Assembly (NCBI GenBank): GCA_009667805.1
Contig: CM019067.1
Span: 162,769,049 to 162,833,048 of the forward strand
Direction: 5' to 3'
Length of the DNA stretch: 64,000 nucleotides
Source: Leptobrachium leishanense
Taxonomy: Eukaryota > Chordata > Amphibia > Anura > Megophryidae
The translations under genes and the position numbers were made by a program. Below, piece by piece: positions 10,043 to 21,089 of this stretch. The notes beneath the pieces are model-generated. The model did no database searches and was not told the origin of the DNA. It worked only from the letters and a program-made list of their open reading frames with translations. Position 1 is the first letter of the stretch, and each line of letters opens with the position of its first letter.

Positions 10043-10585
10043 TCAATTTCAATTGAAATAATGCAGAGATATTAGAAACTTTACAAATGTAATAATAAGA
10101 AAAATGCTGAATGAACAACCTGCTGCCATGAATTATACACCTCTCTGCCAATACACACACTCAGAAACAATGGCTTGCAAGCAATATGTAGCTCAATGAA
10201 CTTTCAGAGTATGTTTAGGAAAGACTTATGGGCTATATCCAATATTTAGAAATTAATAACCCCTTCACTACCATGATCGTGTCTACATAATCAGCAATAG
10301 CAGACACAGCTGTCCAAGATCGGTTAACACCATCTGGGGCTATCCTGTTTGATTGCAGGTAAAATTATATATTGCAAACGCATTTCATCTGCTTTTGGGC
10401 ATCATAAGTTTACTTGAAAGTTTAACACCATGGTCATAATGCCTACGGTGCTAAAACTGCTTAAAATTGGGTAAAGAATGTCATTTATTGGGTTTTCTTA
10501 GCCGAAGCAGGAAACCTTGAACTGCGGTTATATCACCAGTAACTCCTTTCGGCTAGTAGATGGCTACATCTGCCTACCAAATAGG
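10043..10585. other. No gene recognised; unique-looking AT-rich DNA
   Basis: Nothing beyond short chance frames is visible here. Any further 5' Penelope sequence is not recognisable after the hAT duplication at 10035-10042. Confidence 0.5.
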
Positions 10586-11100
10586 ATTCTATTATTATTA
10601 TTATCCTTTATTTATAAAGTGCCACAAATTCCACAGCACTTTACAAGATTGTTTTTTCACAAAGCGTGGATACATTGGAATAGCACACATGGATGATATG
10701 ACCTGATTCAGGGGACCCTATTCCCAAGGGAACCTACAATCTATGAGATGTACAAGTATTTTGTGAGGAAGGCGCATCCATATCATTAGGTGTCTTGCCC
10801 AAGGACACGCGTCTTCTGAGTGGGATCGAGTCGGCTTTCCATGATTGTAGATCAGTGACCTGGTGGTCAGGTTAAACCCACATCTCGTAAAGTTGAGACT
10901 TGCTTCTCCACAGTTGTATTGGAGGGATGTGCTGAACGGGATTTTGACTTGCTTCTCTACAGTCGAAGAGCAGAGATGTTACCACTGGACTTCACATCTG
11001 ACATTGTGTGGTAGGCAAGTATGTACCTTTAGGTGTCTTGCCCAAGGACACTTACTGGAGAGGTGCTCTGCCTCTGGCCCAGGATTCGGAATATTACAGT
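10586..11100 (-). mobile_element. L2-type LINE 3' end fragment
   Basis: An ATT microsatellite (about 10586-10600) is followed by CTTTATTTATAAAGTGCCAC, which resembles the tail of the L2 element at 35180 and places the LINE on the minus strand. The phrase TAGGTGTCTTGCCCAAGGACAC occurs near 10788 and again near 11030 (here shortened), so two related 3' pieces lie in tandem. No reverse transcriptase remains. Confidence 0.65.
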
Positions 11101-12860
11101 AAGAATACATAGGGAATAACCCCAAATAGTTCTTACTGTATAAATAATTTAAAAATTATTTTTAAAAAAACCCACTGGTTTCCGACAGTGAATTTTTTAA
11201 TGTCAGGCTCATCTTTTATTTTTAATATTTATTTATTTTACCATGTTTAATAGCCATCAAATATATTTAAAGTGTTTTTTTCCTAGCACTGTTGATGTTG
11301 TTTTACTAATATTTGACAGCAGATGTTTGCAATATAGGTTGAGTATCCCTTGTCGAACAACACTTGGGGCCAAAAGTGTTTAGGATTTTTAATTTATTTT
11401 TGGAATATCTGTATATAATTAAGAGATTTCTCAGGGATGGGACCCAAGTTTACACACTTAAATTAATTTACTTTTCTATACACTTTATAATTTCACTAAC
11501 CACTTCTCTTTTAGTTTCGCATGATTTGTAGTAGGTTTAGTAGTATTTTGGAATTTTGAATATTCAAACAAGGGATACCTTGATAGTCAAAAAGAAACAA
11601 GTAGTCTTTAACCTTTTGGTCAGTTCAAAATAACTGAAAGTATTTTTCTTTAAAAATATATTTTCAGAATTCAGAAGAATTATTTTCCTAAATTTATATT
11701 TCACATGGATACATTAAGATTGCATGACGGAGAATGGATAGCATTTTTTGTATCTTATTAGTTACCCTTTTAATATACCCAGTGATTCTTTTTTTTCTTT
11801 TTTTGCTTTGCTGTTAAAATTATTATTCCCATAAGCATCATTTTTATATATTAAAAAAAAATATGAATTTGTTTTTCGAGATCAAGGTTATAGAAAGTTC
11901 AACCAATCACATTTTTATTTATACAGTATATTCTTGCATACCACCTGTGTACTCTTAGTCTAATTTTCATTCCTTTGGACCTTAATACAATTTTATTGGA
12001 GTAGTGGGAACTGTCTCAATAAAAGTTACCTCTTCTATGTAAGTAGACAGTACAGTTTACAATTCTTACATTGGGCATTTGGGACAAATTATATTTATAT
12101 GTAACTGTGTTTATTTTTCATAGTCTTTATGATTTCAGCTACAATTTTCTGGGGGAACCGAAGCTTGATCATTACCTGTTTCTGCTTAGTGGATTTCAAT
12201 TCTGCAGTATTGGAGTAGCCGCAGGCTATAACAAGCTTATACAAAAAAACACCAATTTTTATATTTGTAAATTGTAATGCTCGCAGCTTAATTGTGACCA
12301 AGTCCTAAAGGAGAAAAAATACAGTTTACGTTCAACTGTGTTTTAATTTTAAACCACATTTGCTTGAAATAACATATATTATGCACAATTTCCCATTGCT
12401 TTATTCTTTTCACTGAATGGAGGTATGTATACTGAGTCGATACGAAGCTTATAGCTGGGAATCTACCACTGTGCCTCATTCAACGCCACATGTTTTTCCA
12501 AATCTAGTGTAACGCAATGTAACTGCGCTAATGCAGGTCTGTGACTATCATAATAAAAGTCAAAGTTTTGTTTGAGTTAGAATAAAATGCAATTAAAATA
12601 GGGGAAAAATACCAAATCTAAAAAACCCATTACTGTACAAAAGCAAAAATTAGCGCTAAATGGGTTTAAAAAACATAACCTGTACATACTTTTGGACCTA
12701 TGCAATTCATTAAAAAGCTAATTGTTTCTTAGTATCTTTCCACTGGAACTCAGCAGGGTCATAAGGTGTCATCTAAGTGAGTGATCTCATGTCGATCTCA
12801 TATAAACAATCAAAGGTGAGCATAGGACTCCTGGGTTATGGCATCAGTGGTGAGTGCTTC
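11101..12860. other. No gene recognised; AT-rich intergenic DNA
   Basis: The stretch is AT-rich and full of stops on both strands. The longest frames (60-70 codons) have no recognisable domain. Confidence 0.5.
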
Positions 12861-12868
12861 ACCTAGAC

Positions 12869-13050
12869 CAGTGTTTCCTAAACCAGTCCTCAGGGACCAT
12901 TGCAGACCAGATTTTAAGAATTACCTTGGGGGAAACGCAGGCTGAAAACGGCAATCACTGAGTGGCAAAGGATATTATATATGTTGTACTTCAGATATCT
13001 GGCAAACCTGGCCTGTTAGTGTTGTCTGAGGACAGGTTTGGGAAACACTG
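12869..13050. mobile_element. hAT MITE, 182 bp
   Basis: The ends CAGTGTTTCCTAAACCAGTC and, inverted, GGTTTGGGAAACACTG form a terminal inverted repeat. They are flanked by ACCTAGAC (12861-12868) and ACCAAGAC (13051-13058), an 8-bp duplication with one mismatch. CAGTGTTTCCCAA-type ends are a known hAT signature. No coding capacity. Confidence 0.8.
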
Positions 13051-13058
13051 ACCAAGAC

Positions 13059-13379
13059 ACATCAAGACTAAGGGATTATTCAGTAATCACCATTGCTGGA
13101 ACCATGGTCAATATTATGATCCAGAGAAGGACATTCAAGCAACAGCAGGGGGACATTCAATGATCAGGTTTCTTCTGTTGTTGTTTAAATTCCCATTTCG
13201 GGATTGCAAAACTTTATAGATGCAACAATGTTGATTTTCAGCATTTTTTGCAACAACGCTAAACAAAGGTGATTAGTGAATAAATCAATAAGCATGAAAT
13301 GCCTAGGGCTTGATTGGGATTTGCCACGTATTCCTTTGATCGCTACATGCAGACACTGTCTACCTACACTGAAGGTCTT
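13059..13379. other. No gene recognised
   Basis: Intergenic sequence without recognisable domain or repeat boundary; it adjoins the LTR-like block that follows. Confidence 0.4.
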
Positions 13380-13791
13380 TAGAATAGCTGGATAGCTAAA
13401 CCCTGGACAAACACAAAGAAAAAACAGAGTCAGAACAAGTCGAAGTTAGGAACCAAAGCAGAACGGACAGAACCAGGAGTCACAATGAGAATGAATAGCC
13501 AAATAGAGCAACGGTTCAGAACAAGAACAAATAGTCAGAGCCAGGGGCTAGAACTAGAACGGATTGTCAGACAGAGTCAGGAGTCAATACACAGTGATGG
13601 GAATCGAAATAGCAAGAATCCCACTGAACGGAAATGAACCACGAGAGGGCAGTGAGTATAACTGCTTGGATTCTAAATCCAGTGGGCATCGTGTCATCAC
13701 GCCTTGCACCGCCCACGTCACTGTCCCGTGGTCGCGATTGCTGGCTACTTCACTTGGCGGCCGGCCAGTGAGCCGTGGGTGAGCCATGACA
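13380..13791 (-). repeat. Gypsy/chromovirus-type LTR remnant
   Basis: On the minus strand the block begins TGTCATGGCTCACC at 13791 and shares CAAGTGAAGTAGC, preceded by a CTGGCCG-like stretch, with the LTR next to the chromodomain polymerase at 44170. A TC-rich run of GACTCTG-like phrases follows, usual for such LTRs. The inner end and a target duplication were not resolved, so the lower boundary is approximate. Confidence 0.55.
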
Positions 13792-13796
13792 GGATC

Positions 13797-15674
13797 GCAG
13801 GCTGCAACCTACCAGTTATAGCAGGTTAATTAGAGATATAATTCTGCTACCTATCGTTCACAAATCAACACTCTATGTGGAATAGGGTCCTATGTGAATA
13901 AAATATATCTCTGGACTTCAGATATTGCAGTCCTTAAAACATACTGTATGAGATTTTCCATGAATTTTAATTAATTTAAGTGTACTGAGAACGCGTTAAC
14001 TCAATCTGATCTTATTCTGGAGTAACGCAAATTAAATTAGTTTGCAGTAAATTAATTTTTTATCATAAGGACTCCAGATTGACCCCTTAAAGTTCTGGCA
14101 CTTCGGACACTACAGCTAACGTGCTATAATGGATGGAATAGCTGGAACATGTCTTTGTCTCCTATCATTCCAGCTGCACTGTAGTGAAGTAGTACTTCTT
14201 GTCTAGCAGATGGAGCCGCCTACCTGTCAAATCGTGCATTCGGTAGGGAAATGTATGCTCAGGATTTTACAGTACGTTTATACTGCATGGCTACTGTAAA
14301 GAGGTTTTCATAAAGCCACTGGGTCCCGACAGTGGGTTTATGGAAAACCACCTGGTAGTGAAGGAGTTAACAATGGTATACATGCCAATTTTAAGAACAA
14401 ACAACTTTCCGTTAGGAATACAAACATATCACAGACAATCAATGGGAGCACAAAATAAATATTTTTTGAAGCATGTGCCAGGAATGGGAACAATATTGAA
14501 ATCTTTCACTAACATATCCGGCAAAGTGCACAAGGAAAATAAATATAATTATGTGTCAGTTTCAAAAATACAGCCATCCATGGAAAACCATTTACCTTTG
14601 AACAGCATTTTGCTTCACAATTGGACATATGCACTCTAGTACATAGTAAAAATAATCTTGCAAATGCTGGTCTTTTATTTTCTGTTTCTATATTTAAGTT
14701 TAAATGTGCAGCCTACCTGGTACATTATTATTTTGTGTTGATGCAAAAAAAAACATTTTACATGAAATATTCTGTATGCTTACTTTTGACAAAGAATAAC
14801 TGACTTATATATATACAAATTAAAATTTGCATGTGGCTGCATTTTTTTAAACAAACCTCTTGCAGTAAACCATGTTCTGGATGCTTTAAAAGTAATCAAT
14901 GTATGGTATGTACTGGATAGATGCAGGAATATAACCCAGTTCCAAGTTTTGCATTCCTAACATTATTAGTAATTATTACTATTGCTGGCCTTAATTGTGT
15001 TTATGAGAACCTTGTTCCAGTATGGGCTTAAAATCTACAGCAGATGGGACATATGGTGTTATAATTTCATATGAGTTCAAGGTAAATTGAAAATAAAATG
15101 GTAAAACATATTTCAGTAATTGTATATACATATATATCCAACATTAAAAAGTATAATTAAAAATATTATGCCTCTTTCACATAATCTTGGTGATAACATT
15201 ATAAATGCTGAAAAATCTATGACACGTATTGGAAAAGTTTAATTTTTGACCTTTTAAATATTCAATTACGCTGTATATTCTCATCTCCTTTTATAACATG
15301 GAATTCTATGGGGAAAGGACAGAATGACCAACTGATGAAATGTGGAATACTGAAAAGGTTAAGCGTTCTAGTAAAATTTACAGGTACCATGGACACTGAA
15401 ACTTAAACACCTATTTTCTTAACAAAATTTACAATGCTAGCTGGCAAAAAGATTAGGCTATGAATATATAAAGAATGTCCAGTGCACCTGTATAATTATT
15501 GTGCATTTATCTTTTATGGGCTAATATATACTTTTTTTTATAAACATTTAATTAGGACATAATCAGTTGAAATAATGCAGTGTGCATCAGGATTCCAGTT
15601 TCTGCTGACAGTATCAAACTCATTCACATGTTATGGCCTAATAGTTTTGGGTATTTTTTGGGGGGTGCAAAAAC
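13797..15674. other. No gene recognised; AT-rich intergenic DNA
   Basis: Only short frames without known domains are present, the longest 99 codons at 14340. Confidence 0.5.
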
Positions 15675-15810
15675 CAGTGGGCCCTATTCCAAGGTTGGTG
15701 TTAACATAACCTGAGCTGTTGTAAACTTACATGAGCTATTGAGTCTACTGAGTTGTTACGTTTACATCAGATCTGGTTATGTTTACATCAACCTTGAATA
15801 AGGCCCAGTG
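15675..15810. mobile_element. Palindromic MITE, 136 bp
   Basis: CAGTGGGCCCTATTCCAAGG at the left is mirrored by CCTTGAATAAGGCCCAGTG at the right, and the interior continues the symmetry through a repeated GTTTACATCA-like motif. No clear target duplication is visible, so the superfamily is open. Confidence 0.65.
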
Positions 15811-16047
15811 TTTTTCCATAACTGCCCCTTTGCAGTGCACATCAATCACACACTGAGAAGAAAACATATTTCAGTTTGATGACTCCCTTACTGCATTATC
15901 AAGGGACATTGCAGCAAACACAAAGTGCATCATTCACTAAGTACTAAGTTTCCATAGACAAATGGAACTCATTTGTAATCTCCGAGTTGTACTTGTCATT
16001 GCTGGCACAGCTTTTGCCTGACAGAAACAACAGTTAATACTCCTTAA

Positions 16048-16822
16048 CACCAAAAGGACCAATGACGTACAGGGTACATGTTGGAAAAAAAAGTCACTTA
16101 AGGACCAGGGTTGTACCAGAATCATGGTCCTCTAACCCTCTCCCTCCCTATACTTACTTCTCTGGACAGAGTCCCGCGGTCTTCTGACTTCCTTGAAGTC
16201 AGACCTCTGGTTGTGAGGACCCTGGCCGTCGCACTGACTTAATCGCCTGACGCAATGACGTCAGTTTCAGGTGCCCCCAAGCACACGCAGGAGAGTGCCT
16301 AAAAGGAGGGGGTCCTTTGGACCCCTCTCACTCCCGAATGTCCAGGAATAAAAAAAAAAGAGAGGCATCGCTGGAAAGGTCACAGTGTGACCTTTCTAGC
16401 GATGGTTAGCAGACTTCTCCCGGAGGTGGCTGACATCTTAGATGTCCGTCAAGGCTCTGGGGCCTCCCCCCACCCACTGACATTGTCTCCATATGCACGG
16501 TGATGTCAGCTGGGCAGTTAACCCCCTAGCTGCCAAGTGGCGAAAGGGGGATCCTTTGGACCCTGTATCTCCAGATCGGAGGCAGCTAGAGGGTCATGCT
16601 TGGTATCATTGGAAAGGCCAGAGTAATGATGCCAAACATGACCAGGTTAAGTGTAAAAAAAATGTAAAAAAAAAGTATAAACGTGGATTTTTTTAAAAAA
16701 CATTTTTTTTGGTCTGGGACGTATAATAAAACAGTACTTTAAATCGCGTTTAAACATGATGAGCACAAAATGGTCAAAATGAGCTCAGCACACAGAGATG
16801 AAATGGCTCAGCAGTGAAGGGT
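16048..16822. mobile_element. TTAA-flanked hairpin-rich element, variant copy
   Basis: It starts next to TTAA (16044-16047) and ends GCAGTGAAGGG beside a decayed TTTAAA. The interior shares with the copies at 25698, 50449 and 62610 the phrases GATGACGTCA-like, CTGACATCTTAGATGTC, TAACCCCCTAGCTGCC and the terminal AAACATGATGAGC...CTCAGC block. It is non-coding and probably mobilised by a piggyBac- or Kolobok-type transposase, both of which use TTAA. Confidence 0.65.
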
Positions 16823-17291
16823 TTAAAAACCAAAAACATGTAAACATTGTGTATTTCTAAACTCAGGACAAAATTTCAAAACTATTTAGCCAAAGTCTTT
16901 TTTGGCGGCTGTAGATTTTGGGGGATCAAAGTTCCAAAAAAGTGTGTTTTTTCCATCATATTTCATAAATTGTTTATAGTAAATTATACGATATGGGTGT
17001 CCAGACCTCGAGGGGAGCAGCCGCTATTCAGCGGAGCGCCTTGTCGCGCTGCCTGTAATTGGGTGAACGCAGTCGTCTTATTGCCTTATTCTTGTCGTGC
17101 TTTCCTCGTGCTGATCGCTGACCGTCCCCGGCACCGGTTGTCATCCTTGGCAACTGGGGAGGTGTGAGGAAACTTTGCTTTTGCAATCTTCTCTGACTTG
17201 ACCATCGCTGCGCGGCGGTCATCTTGCGGCCTACCTTTGAGATCCGGCGGATTGCTCCCTTTGCCAATGAGGCCAGTCTGCCTTTACCTCT

Positions 17292-18200
17292 ATGGGTAAG
17301 AAGATCGTGAAGTCTGGGGAGGTGGCCAGTGCCACCCAGACATCTACACCTCGTTGGGAGTGGGACGTGTGGAGGAGGCCCAGCGCCACGGCCATGCCTT
17401 CGTCAGTTGGGTCCCCGATGGACTTGCCCTCTGCCAGGCCGATTTCCACAGCGGACCTCCAAGGTGTAATGGAGGAATTTCGGACTCTTTGGCGGCAAGA
17501 TCTAAATGAGGTGCGTGCGGTGCTCGAACCATTGCAGTCTCAGATCGCCGAGGTACAGACCTGGGTCCAGATGATGGACACGATGCAAGCTGCTACTGCT
17601 TCTATTCTAGAAGACCTTCAAACACAGGTTGCCCATCTTAATTCTGCAGTCCTATCATTGGAGGATCGCCATCACCGCCGAAACTTGAGAGTGCAGGGGA
17701 TCCTGAAGATGTGGGACCTGAGGGACTCCTGACCTATGTCACGGAACTGATTGCTCACCTACTCCTGACCGATGGTGCTCCTTCGGACCCTCCGATCCTG
17801 TCGGTGGCGTGGCTTCGCAAGGCAGCTGCTGCACTGGAGACTGCTCACCGGGATGTCCTCATGGTCACCCGCAATGTGGAGACTCATTCCCGGATCCTTG
17901 CAGCTGTGGGGCCGTCATTAAGAGTCATGTATGCGTCCCGATGTCTCATTTTTTTCGTGACTTTCCTTTTTGGCGTTAATGGCTCGAAGACGTTTCCGAG
18001 ATATTACCTCTCTGCTACTGGCCCGGGGTGTCTGCTACAGGTGGGGGGCCACTGGCTCCCTTCTTGTGTATTTGGGGGGGTAAACCACATTTGGCGGTGT
18101 CCCTGGAAGAGGCAAAGTCTCTGTTTTGCACGCTGGGGATCCTGCCAGTGTCTCAGAGTCCTCCAGTTCTGCTGCCAGACCCCAGCTGAGTGCTCCACTT
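17292..18200 (+). pseudogene. L1 ORF1 protein remnant (RNA-binding chaperone), frameshifted
   Basis: The first 147 codons (17292-17732) give a hydrophilic N-terminus, a coiled-coil-like region around residues 55-125, and RHHRRNLRVQGI. This matches the entry to the RRM-type domain of L1 ORF1p, where RRNNLRI-like sequences lead into G(I/V)PE. The reading continues in another frame from about 17711, with an AHRDVLMV segment resembling the RRM. Near 18030 a third frame encodes CYRWGATGSLLVYLGG, resembling the C-terminal domain. At least two frameshifts disable it. In intact L1s this protein trimerises and coats the element RNA. Confidence 0.7.
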
Positions 18201-18654
18201 GCTCCCCCGTGCATCTGTAATTTTGTCTCCCCTTTGCCCATATCTGTGCTCTGATTTATTATTTTTTGTATCACGGTTTTAATGTTCTGTGCTCTGAACT
18301 TTTATGTTATGAAAGTTATATATATATTTTGCTGTGTCCTGGGACTTGGCTATGCACTGGACTTTTTGGGCTCTGGATCGGGGTACTTTTAACCCCACCC
18401 CTCTTTTCTTCTCTTCTTCTTTCGCTATTGTTCTTTTTGCTTTGTGCGGGTACAAGGGGTTGGTCCGGGCAAGCCGCTTTGAGAGGCTACCACGGCTCTG
18501 TCCCCTCTCTTTGGCCCTGGGCCTCCCCGGCCTCCCCATTCGATGACCTTTTCTTTTTGGACTGTAGCGTATTTCTCTGATTTTGCCCACCTTTTTGTTT
18601 TGTTTTTCTCCCCACTGTTTGTTCTTTTTTGCTGACTATGATACTAATGTATAC

Positions 18655-19044
18655 TGTGATGTAGTGCATGGATTGCACTGTGTACTCCCCTGTATTTTGT
18701 GTTAAGGTTTAGGTCCTAACCCCCAGGAGGGAATGTGTTTTGTGTTGCTGCAGGTGTCCCTGCAATTAAGGGCTTAAAAGACTCCTCCTTGAGAGGGGGG
18801 GAGAGAGTAATGAGATGCAGCAGAGAGAGTCTGCAGTATGAGATACCAAAGGTTGGTGTCACTTTTGCGTAGGATCCCTGCTAGTGAGAGAGGGACCTTC
18901 AAGTGAGTTAGTGAGTGTTCAGGTGAACCAGGATGTTTTATTTTCTGCTATTGCTGCAATAAAGGGTGCAAGATTTCACCATTTAAAGGACTTTGTGTGT
19001 CATAATTCGGCCTAGAGGACCGCGCTATAGCGCCCCCAGTGACA
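18655..19044 (+). repeat. 5' LTR of the Gmr1-like element
   Basis: It runs from TGTGATGTAGTGCATGG to CCCCCAGTGACA. GCAATAAAGG near 18957 offers an AATAAA poly(A) signal. A primer-site-like TGGTGGAGGATGCGGG follows the end; I could not assign it to a tRNA. Confidence 0.85.
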
Positions 19045-19237
19045 TATGGTGGAGGATGCGGGAAATTAGTGCCAACAGGTCTGTGGGCATGGAAGTTTGA
19101 AAGTGCCTGGTGAAACTGTGGTGAACAGCTGAAGGCTTAATCAGCACAGTGCTGCTGCAGCAGAAAAAAAAAGTGTGTTCCTGACACGTTTAAACAGAAT
19201 TCCTGTGGAGGCTCATTTCTCCCCATTTGGCTGTGTT

Positions 19238-19849
19238 ATGGAGGACCTGGTGAAAGCTTTGCTGCAAGCAACTGCTGCACAAAAGGAAGCAAATTGTATA
19301 TTGGCTGCACAAGTTGAAAATGTGAGGATAGCTCAGCAAGAGGAAAGAGCAGTCCTTGCTAACCTATTGCAGCAAGTCATATCGCCTTCTGGAGTGAGCT
19401 CTGTGGATTATGGGAAATGTAGTCAAGAACCTGATTACTTGCATGGACTAACTGAACCAGATAATGTAGAGGCTCATCTGGGAAAACCTGCAAGGACTCA
19501 GATGAATGAGCTGCAGACATGTGTGCAGAAGTGGTTGCAACCAGAGATTGAATCTTCCAAAACAATGGAGAAGGTGGTGATGAACCAATTTATTACAGAT
19601 TTGCCAACAGAGGTGCGACAGTGGGTCTGCCAAGGAGACCCAAAGGATACAGAAGAGATGTGTCTAGTTGGGGGAGATGTGGCTGCTGAGGAGTTGCTTA
19701 AAAATGAGCTGGAGCCTAAGCTCACAACTCCTAATGACTATGTGAATGGTAAAGCTAGAGACAATGGACTAAGCCCTGTATACAGCATAGTTCATAAGGA
19801 CACTGATGGTACTGCTCAGGAGTGTCCTCAGGGTGATGAAGTCATGTAG
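19238..19849 (+). CDS. gag: Gag-like protein with SCAN-related capsid segment
   Basis: A frame opens at 19175, but the second methionine at 19238 (MEDLVKALLQ) is the likelier start because the preceding residues look like leader translation. The first part is helical and glutamine-rich (residues about 1-50). Residues about 95-145 contain VQKWLQPE, MEKVVMNQFITDLP and EVRQWVCQ, the spacing and hydrophobic pattern of a SCAN domain, which in vertebrate zinc-finger proteins mediates dimerisation and was taken from such Gag proteins. No CCHC knuckle is visible before the stop at 19849. The frame is intact but shorter than a full Gag, so function is doubtful. Confidence 0.65.
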   Translation: MEDLVKALLQATAAQKEANCILAAQVENVRIAQQEERAVLANLLQQVISPSGVSSVDYGKCSQEPDYLHGLTEPDNVEAHLGKPARTQMNELQTCVQKWLQPEIESSKTMEKVVMNQFITDLPTEVRQWVCQGDPKDTEEMCLVGGDVAAEELLKNELEPKLTTPNDYVNGKARDNGLSPVYSIVHKDTDGTAQECPQGDEVM

Positions 19850-19854
19850 TATCA

Positions 19855-20193
19855 AATGGAACCCTGCATAAGACTGTGGTAACCAATCCAGAACTGTGTG
19901 GCATTACAAGTACTGCTCTGATTAACTGTTTAAGGACTGAAAGCATTGAAGCACTCCTTGATTTGGGGAGTGAGGTTACCATGGGAAAAACTGCTCTGCT
20001 CCAGCTAGAAAAGCTGTATTTTGGGGAAATGTGTAACATTGCATGCATACATGGGGACACCCACTCCTACCCCAGAGTGGAAGTACATCTGCTCGCAGAG
20101 AATGTGAAATGTGATGTGGGTGTATTAACTTCTGATGTAGGGATGGTAAGAGACCACCCTCAGGTTTGTCAGCTATGGGAGAACTCCACTTGA
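19855..20193 (+). pseudogene. Retropepsin-like protease remnant
   Basis: In a frame different from Gag, ALLDLGSEVTM matches the start of a retropepsin, where the catalytic triad is D-T/S-G; here it reads D-L-G. CIHGDTHSYP and a final VRDHP resemble the flap side and the G-R-D-x-P end of Gypsy proteases. The altered active site and missing polymerase argue against activity. Confidence 0.65.
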
Positions 20194-20390
20194 CTTGTAG
20201 CCAGGGAGTATGGGCAAGTACTTATTGATTCAGTCAATTGTGGCAAACTGTGGTTTTTAATTTATAAAGTGAAACATCAATGGTTTTACAGAGTGGAGAT
20301 GGAACTGTCATTGGTTCCACTGTCCAATAGGTCACACTGTCTGTGGTCTAAGGCTGCTCACCCCATGGGTCTGAGCTGGGGGGAGGGATA

Positions 20391-20822
20391 TGTGATGTAG
20401 TGCATGGATTGCACTGTGTACTCCCCTGTATTTTGTGTTAAGGTTTAGGTACTAACCCCCAGGAGGGAATGTGTTTTGTGTTGCTGCAGGTGTCCCTGCA
20501 ATTAAGGGCTTAAATGACTCCTCCTTGAGAGGGGGGGAGAGAGTAATGAGAAGCAGCAGAGAGAGTCTGCAGTGGGTGCAGCAGCTGCGAGAGTCTGCAG
20601 TACGAGATACCAAAGGTTGGTGTCACTTTTGGGTAGGATCCCTGCTAGTGAGAGAGGGACCTTCAAGTGAGTTAGTGAGTGTTCAGGTGAACCAGGATTT
20701 TGTTTGTGTTATGTTTTATTTTCTGCTCTTCCTGCAATAAAGGGTGCAAGATTTCACCATTTAAAGGACTTTGTGTGTCATAATTCGCCCTAGAGGACCG
20801 TGCTATAGCGCCCCCAGTGACA
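20391..20822 (+). repeat. 3' LTR of the Gmr1-like element
   Basis: It is 42 bp longer than the 5' LTR, owing to a duplication of about 28 bp around GAGAGTCTGCAGT (20560-20600) and a further 14 bp near 20700. Both ends match the 5' copy. The remaining bases differ at few sites, so the insertion is fairly recent. Confidence 0.85.
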
Positions 20823-21089
20823 ATACATATATGTGCTGTTTACTGATATGTACCTCTATGATACTTATGTATTCATATCTGTACTGTTTACTGACCTGTA
20901 CCTCTGAATCCCTGTTGCCTGGCCCTGCGTGGCCTTCTTCTATGGCTACTTGTGTGACGAAGGCAATTTTTCATAATAAAAAATTCTGAATTCCAAAAAA
21001 AAAATTATACGATATGATGAAAATAATATTATCTTTAGAAAGTCCATTTAGTGGCGAGGAAAACATATAATAAGTGTGGGTTCCATAAA

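Larger units (their letters stand above)
18655..20822 (+). mobile_element. Gmr1-like Gypsy LTR retrotransposon, pol deleted
   Basis: Two LTRs (18655-19044 and 20391-20822) bound a 1.35 kb interior, with the 4-bp duplication ATAC at 18651-18654 and 20823-20826. The interior carries a Gag with a SCAN-like capsid segment, then a retropepsin-like segment, then directly a GGGGGGAGGGA polypurine tract before the 3' LTR. Integrase and reverse transcriptase are missing. SCAN domains are known to derive from Gag of Gmr1-like elements, which supports the family call. The copy sits in the 3' untranslated region of the HAL1-like L1. Confidence 0.8.
16996..21001 (+). mobile_element. HAL1-like L1 retroposon: ORF1 and 3' tail, no ORF2
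   Basis: The 15-mer AAATTATACGATATG flanks the element at 16981-16995 and 21002-21016, and the 3' end is a poly(A) run after ATTCTGAATTCC, the hallmarks of L1-type target-primed insertion. The body holds a GC-rich 5' region, a broken ORF1 (17292-18200) and a 3' untranslated region with GGCCCTGCGTGGC. It has no endonuclease or reverse transcriptase. An L1 carrying only ORF1 corresponds to what is called HAL1 in mammals. The Gmr1-like LTR element at 18655-20822 split it later; without that the copy is about 1.84 kb. Confidence 0.8.

Noticed and set aside
19041..19065. Assigning a tRNA to the Gmr1-like primer site
   Set aside because: TGGTGGAGGATGCGGG has the usual TGG start, but I could not match it to a tRNA 3' end from memory with certainty.
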